In this document: positions 4,958-6,111 of the stretch, in pieces
Layout of the letters: each line of letters begins with the position of its first letter
How positions within the stretch are numbered: position 1 is the first letter of the stretch
NCBI GenBank assembly: GCA_017629395.1
Contig: JAGBXH010000437.1
Span: 1-6,111, forward strand
Length of the DNA stretch: 6,111 bases
Reading direction: 5' to 3'
Origin: Clostridia bacterium
Lineage (GTDB): Bacteria > Bacillota > Clostridia > Oscillospirales > CAG-272
Notes under the pieces: generated by a model
What the model saw: only the letters and a program-made list of their open reading frames with translations
Database searches by the model: none
Told to the model about the DNA's origin: nothing
Made by a program: the position numbers and the translations under genes

Positions 4958-6109
4958 TTACACTTTCAGCGCGCGTCTTTGATTTTTTGGCGCGTGGCTT
5001 GCCACCGAGTGCGCCATGCCCATCATAATGTAGGTTGCCAGCATGGACGAGCCGCCGCAGGACAAGAACGGTAAGGTAATACCAATAACGGGCAGTACTG
5101 CTAAGCACATACCGATATTGAGCAGCGTCTGGAAGAACAAGCATCCAAATACGCCGGCGCAGATCAAGAACCCGCTGTCACTTTTGGCGTTATAACCAAT
5201 CATAGCCACTCGCAGCACCATTGCGCCAAGCAGCAGAATGACTGCCGTGCCGCCCACCATACCGTATTTTTCGCAAATGGTGGCAAAGATAAAGTCGGTA
5301 TGCGACGCAGTCAACACCTCGTAAAAGCCACCATCGCGCAGTCCGATTCCGAAAAATCCGCCGTTTGCAATGCAATCCTTGCTAAGCAACGGCTGCCAGC
5401 CCTTGCCCTCGGGATCAAGCTCGGGATTAAAGCCCACGATGATACGCTTACGATGGTATTCCTTAAGCACGTACTTCCACGCCAGCGGAAAGCCAAGCAC
5501 CGCCGCGCCACCTGCGCCCGCAAAATACCATAGGGACATCCCCGCGCACAGCAGCATGGTGGCAAGAAAGCCTGCGTAGATCAGCGCAACGCCGTAGTCA
5601 CCCGACAAAAAGATCAGACCCACGACCGCCCCCGCATGCACGGCAAGCGCGGCAAGCGTCAGAGGATGATTGACGCGATCCTTGACCGTGTCAAGGTGCT
5701 TGGCAAAGGTACAGGTCAGCGTCAATTTCACAAATTCCGAGGGCTGGATCATGATCTTGCGCGAACCCATTTTGAACACGACAAGCCAGCTTTTGTTTGC
5801 CGTTTCCATGTTCTCGCCCGACGAGCCCGCTACCAGCGTCACAGCCAATATCACGACCGAGAACACGATCATGGGCAGCCACAGCTTATCCAGCACCCAA
5901 TGGTAGTCAAGATTTGCCACCACAAGCATGACGATATTGCCCACCACGAACATGGCGACCTGCATGACCAGCTTGGATTTACCAAAGTTATCCACCGCCG
6001 AGATAATAGTGACGATACTGATAATCGAAAGGAGCGTGGTGCATGCAAACAGGATCGGGTCTATGTGCCCGATTGCCGCTCGTGTGTATTTCCAAATATC
6101 GCGAAGCAT
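4958..6109 (-). CDS. rodA: RodA/FtsW/SpoVE-family peptidoglycan glycosyltransferase, probably RodA
   Basis: SEDS-family multi-pass membrane protein that polymerises lipid II into glycan strands, normally with a class B penicillin-binding protein. The 383 residues are close to the usual RodA length and contain about ten hydrophobic segments. Visible family landmarks are QPSEFVK (residues 122-128), LSGDYGVAL (168-176, where the family usually has a QPDxG-like motif), HTDFIF (270-275) in the large extracellular loop, and PFLSCGGSS (347-355, usually PFxSYGGSS). D272 in HTDFIF appears to match the aspartate known to be essential in RodA proteins; this assignment is from memory. The C-terminus is a short basic tail. 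The ATG lies only two bases from the window edge, so its ribosome binding site is unseen and an upstream start is possible. RodA is favoured over FtsW or SpoVE because of its compact size and short tail, but without neighbours this is not certain. The gene may be co-transcribed with the small gene 70 bases downstream, since no clear terminator separates them. Confidence 0.9.
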   Translation of the reverse strand: MLRDIWKYTRAAIGHIDPILFACTTLLSIISIVTIISAVDNFGKSKLVMQVAMFVVGNIVMLVVANLDYHWVLDKLWLPMIVFSVVILAVTLVAGSSGENMETANKSWLVVFKMGSRKIMIQPSEFVKLTLTCTFAKHLDTVKDRVNHPLTLAALAVHAGAVVGLIFLSGDYGVALIYAGFLATMLLCAGMSLWYFAGAGGAAVLGFPLAWKYVLKEYHRKRIIVGFNPELDPEGKGWQPLLSKDCIANGGFFGIGLRDGGFYEVLTASHTDFIFATICEKYGMVGGTAVILLLGAMVLRVAMIGYNAKSDSGFLICAGVFGCLFFQTLLNIGMCLAVLPVIGITLPFLSCGGSSMLATYIMMGMAHSVASHAPKNQRRALKV

Positions 6110-6111
6110 GC

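Noticed and set aside
4387..5028. 213-codon plus-strand open frame
   Set aside because: It is antisense to the DUF4830-like gene and the end of the RodA-family gene and has no recognisable product.

Overview
The window looks like chromosomal DNA of a gut-type Clostridia bacterium (Bacillota, plausibly an Oscillospirales or Christensenellales relative). The reasons are: Gram-positive style GGAGGGGG ribosome binding sites, a consensus sigma-A promoter, a RodA-type elongasome gene, a DUF4830-like clostridial protein, and a large surface protein built from modules (cysteine-ribbon repeats ending in A-x-GH, BspA-type leucine-rich repeats, beta-rich modules) that are common in proteins from gut Clostridia. 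This placement is from recall and was not tested by a search.

All three convincing genes lie on the minus strand and read from high to low coordinates. At the right edge is a RodA/FtsW/SpoVE-family peptidoglycan glycosyltransferase (4958-6109). Seventy bases downstream is a small single-pass membrane protein with a DUF4830-like outer domain (4381-4887). It has its own strong ribosome binding site and is followed by a probable terminator near 4341-4374. These two could share a transcript.

The rest of the window is one gene, 265-4146, encoding a 1293-residue membrane protein. It has an N-terminal TIR domain with a candidate catalytic glutamate, one transmembrane helix with positive charges on its N-terminal side, twelve 8-residue acidic Ser/Thr/Pro repeats, a cysteine-ribbon array with four exact 41-residue units, two beta-rich modules, a short block of 23-residue BspA-type leucine-rich repeats and a C-terminal beta-rich module. 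The predicted topology puts TIR inside and the repeats outside, a Toll-like receptor layout in reverse N-to-C order. The gene has its own promoter (TTGCTT, 17 bp, TATAAT). Upstream of it lie five A-tracts in exact 10-bp phase, predicted to bend the DNA, and the leader contains a palindrome.

The left end (1-264) holds no convincing gene. Bases 5-148 carry four consecutive hairpins, followed by an intrinsic terminator that can work in both directions (176-209) and a GC-rich hairpin just after the stop codon of the TIR gene (226-251).

Functional picture: a cell-wall elongation gene with a small membrane protein of unknown role, next to an independently regulated receptor-like TIR protein. Whether the TIR protein serves phage defence, envelope surveillance or host/microbe sensing cannot be decided from this window.
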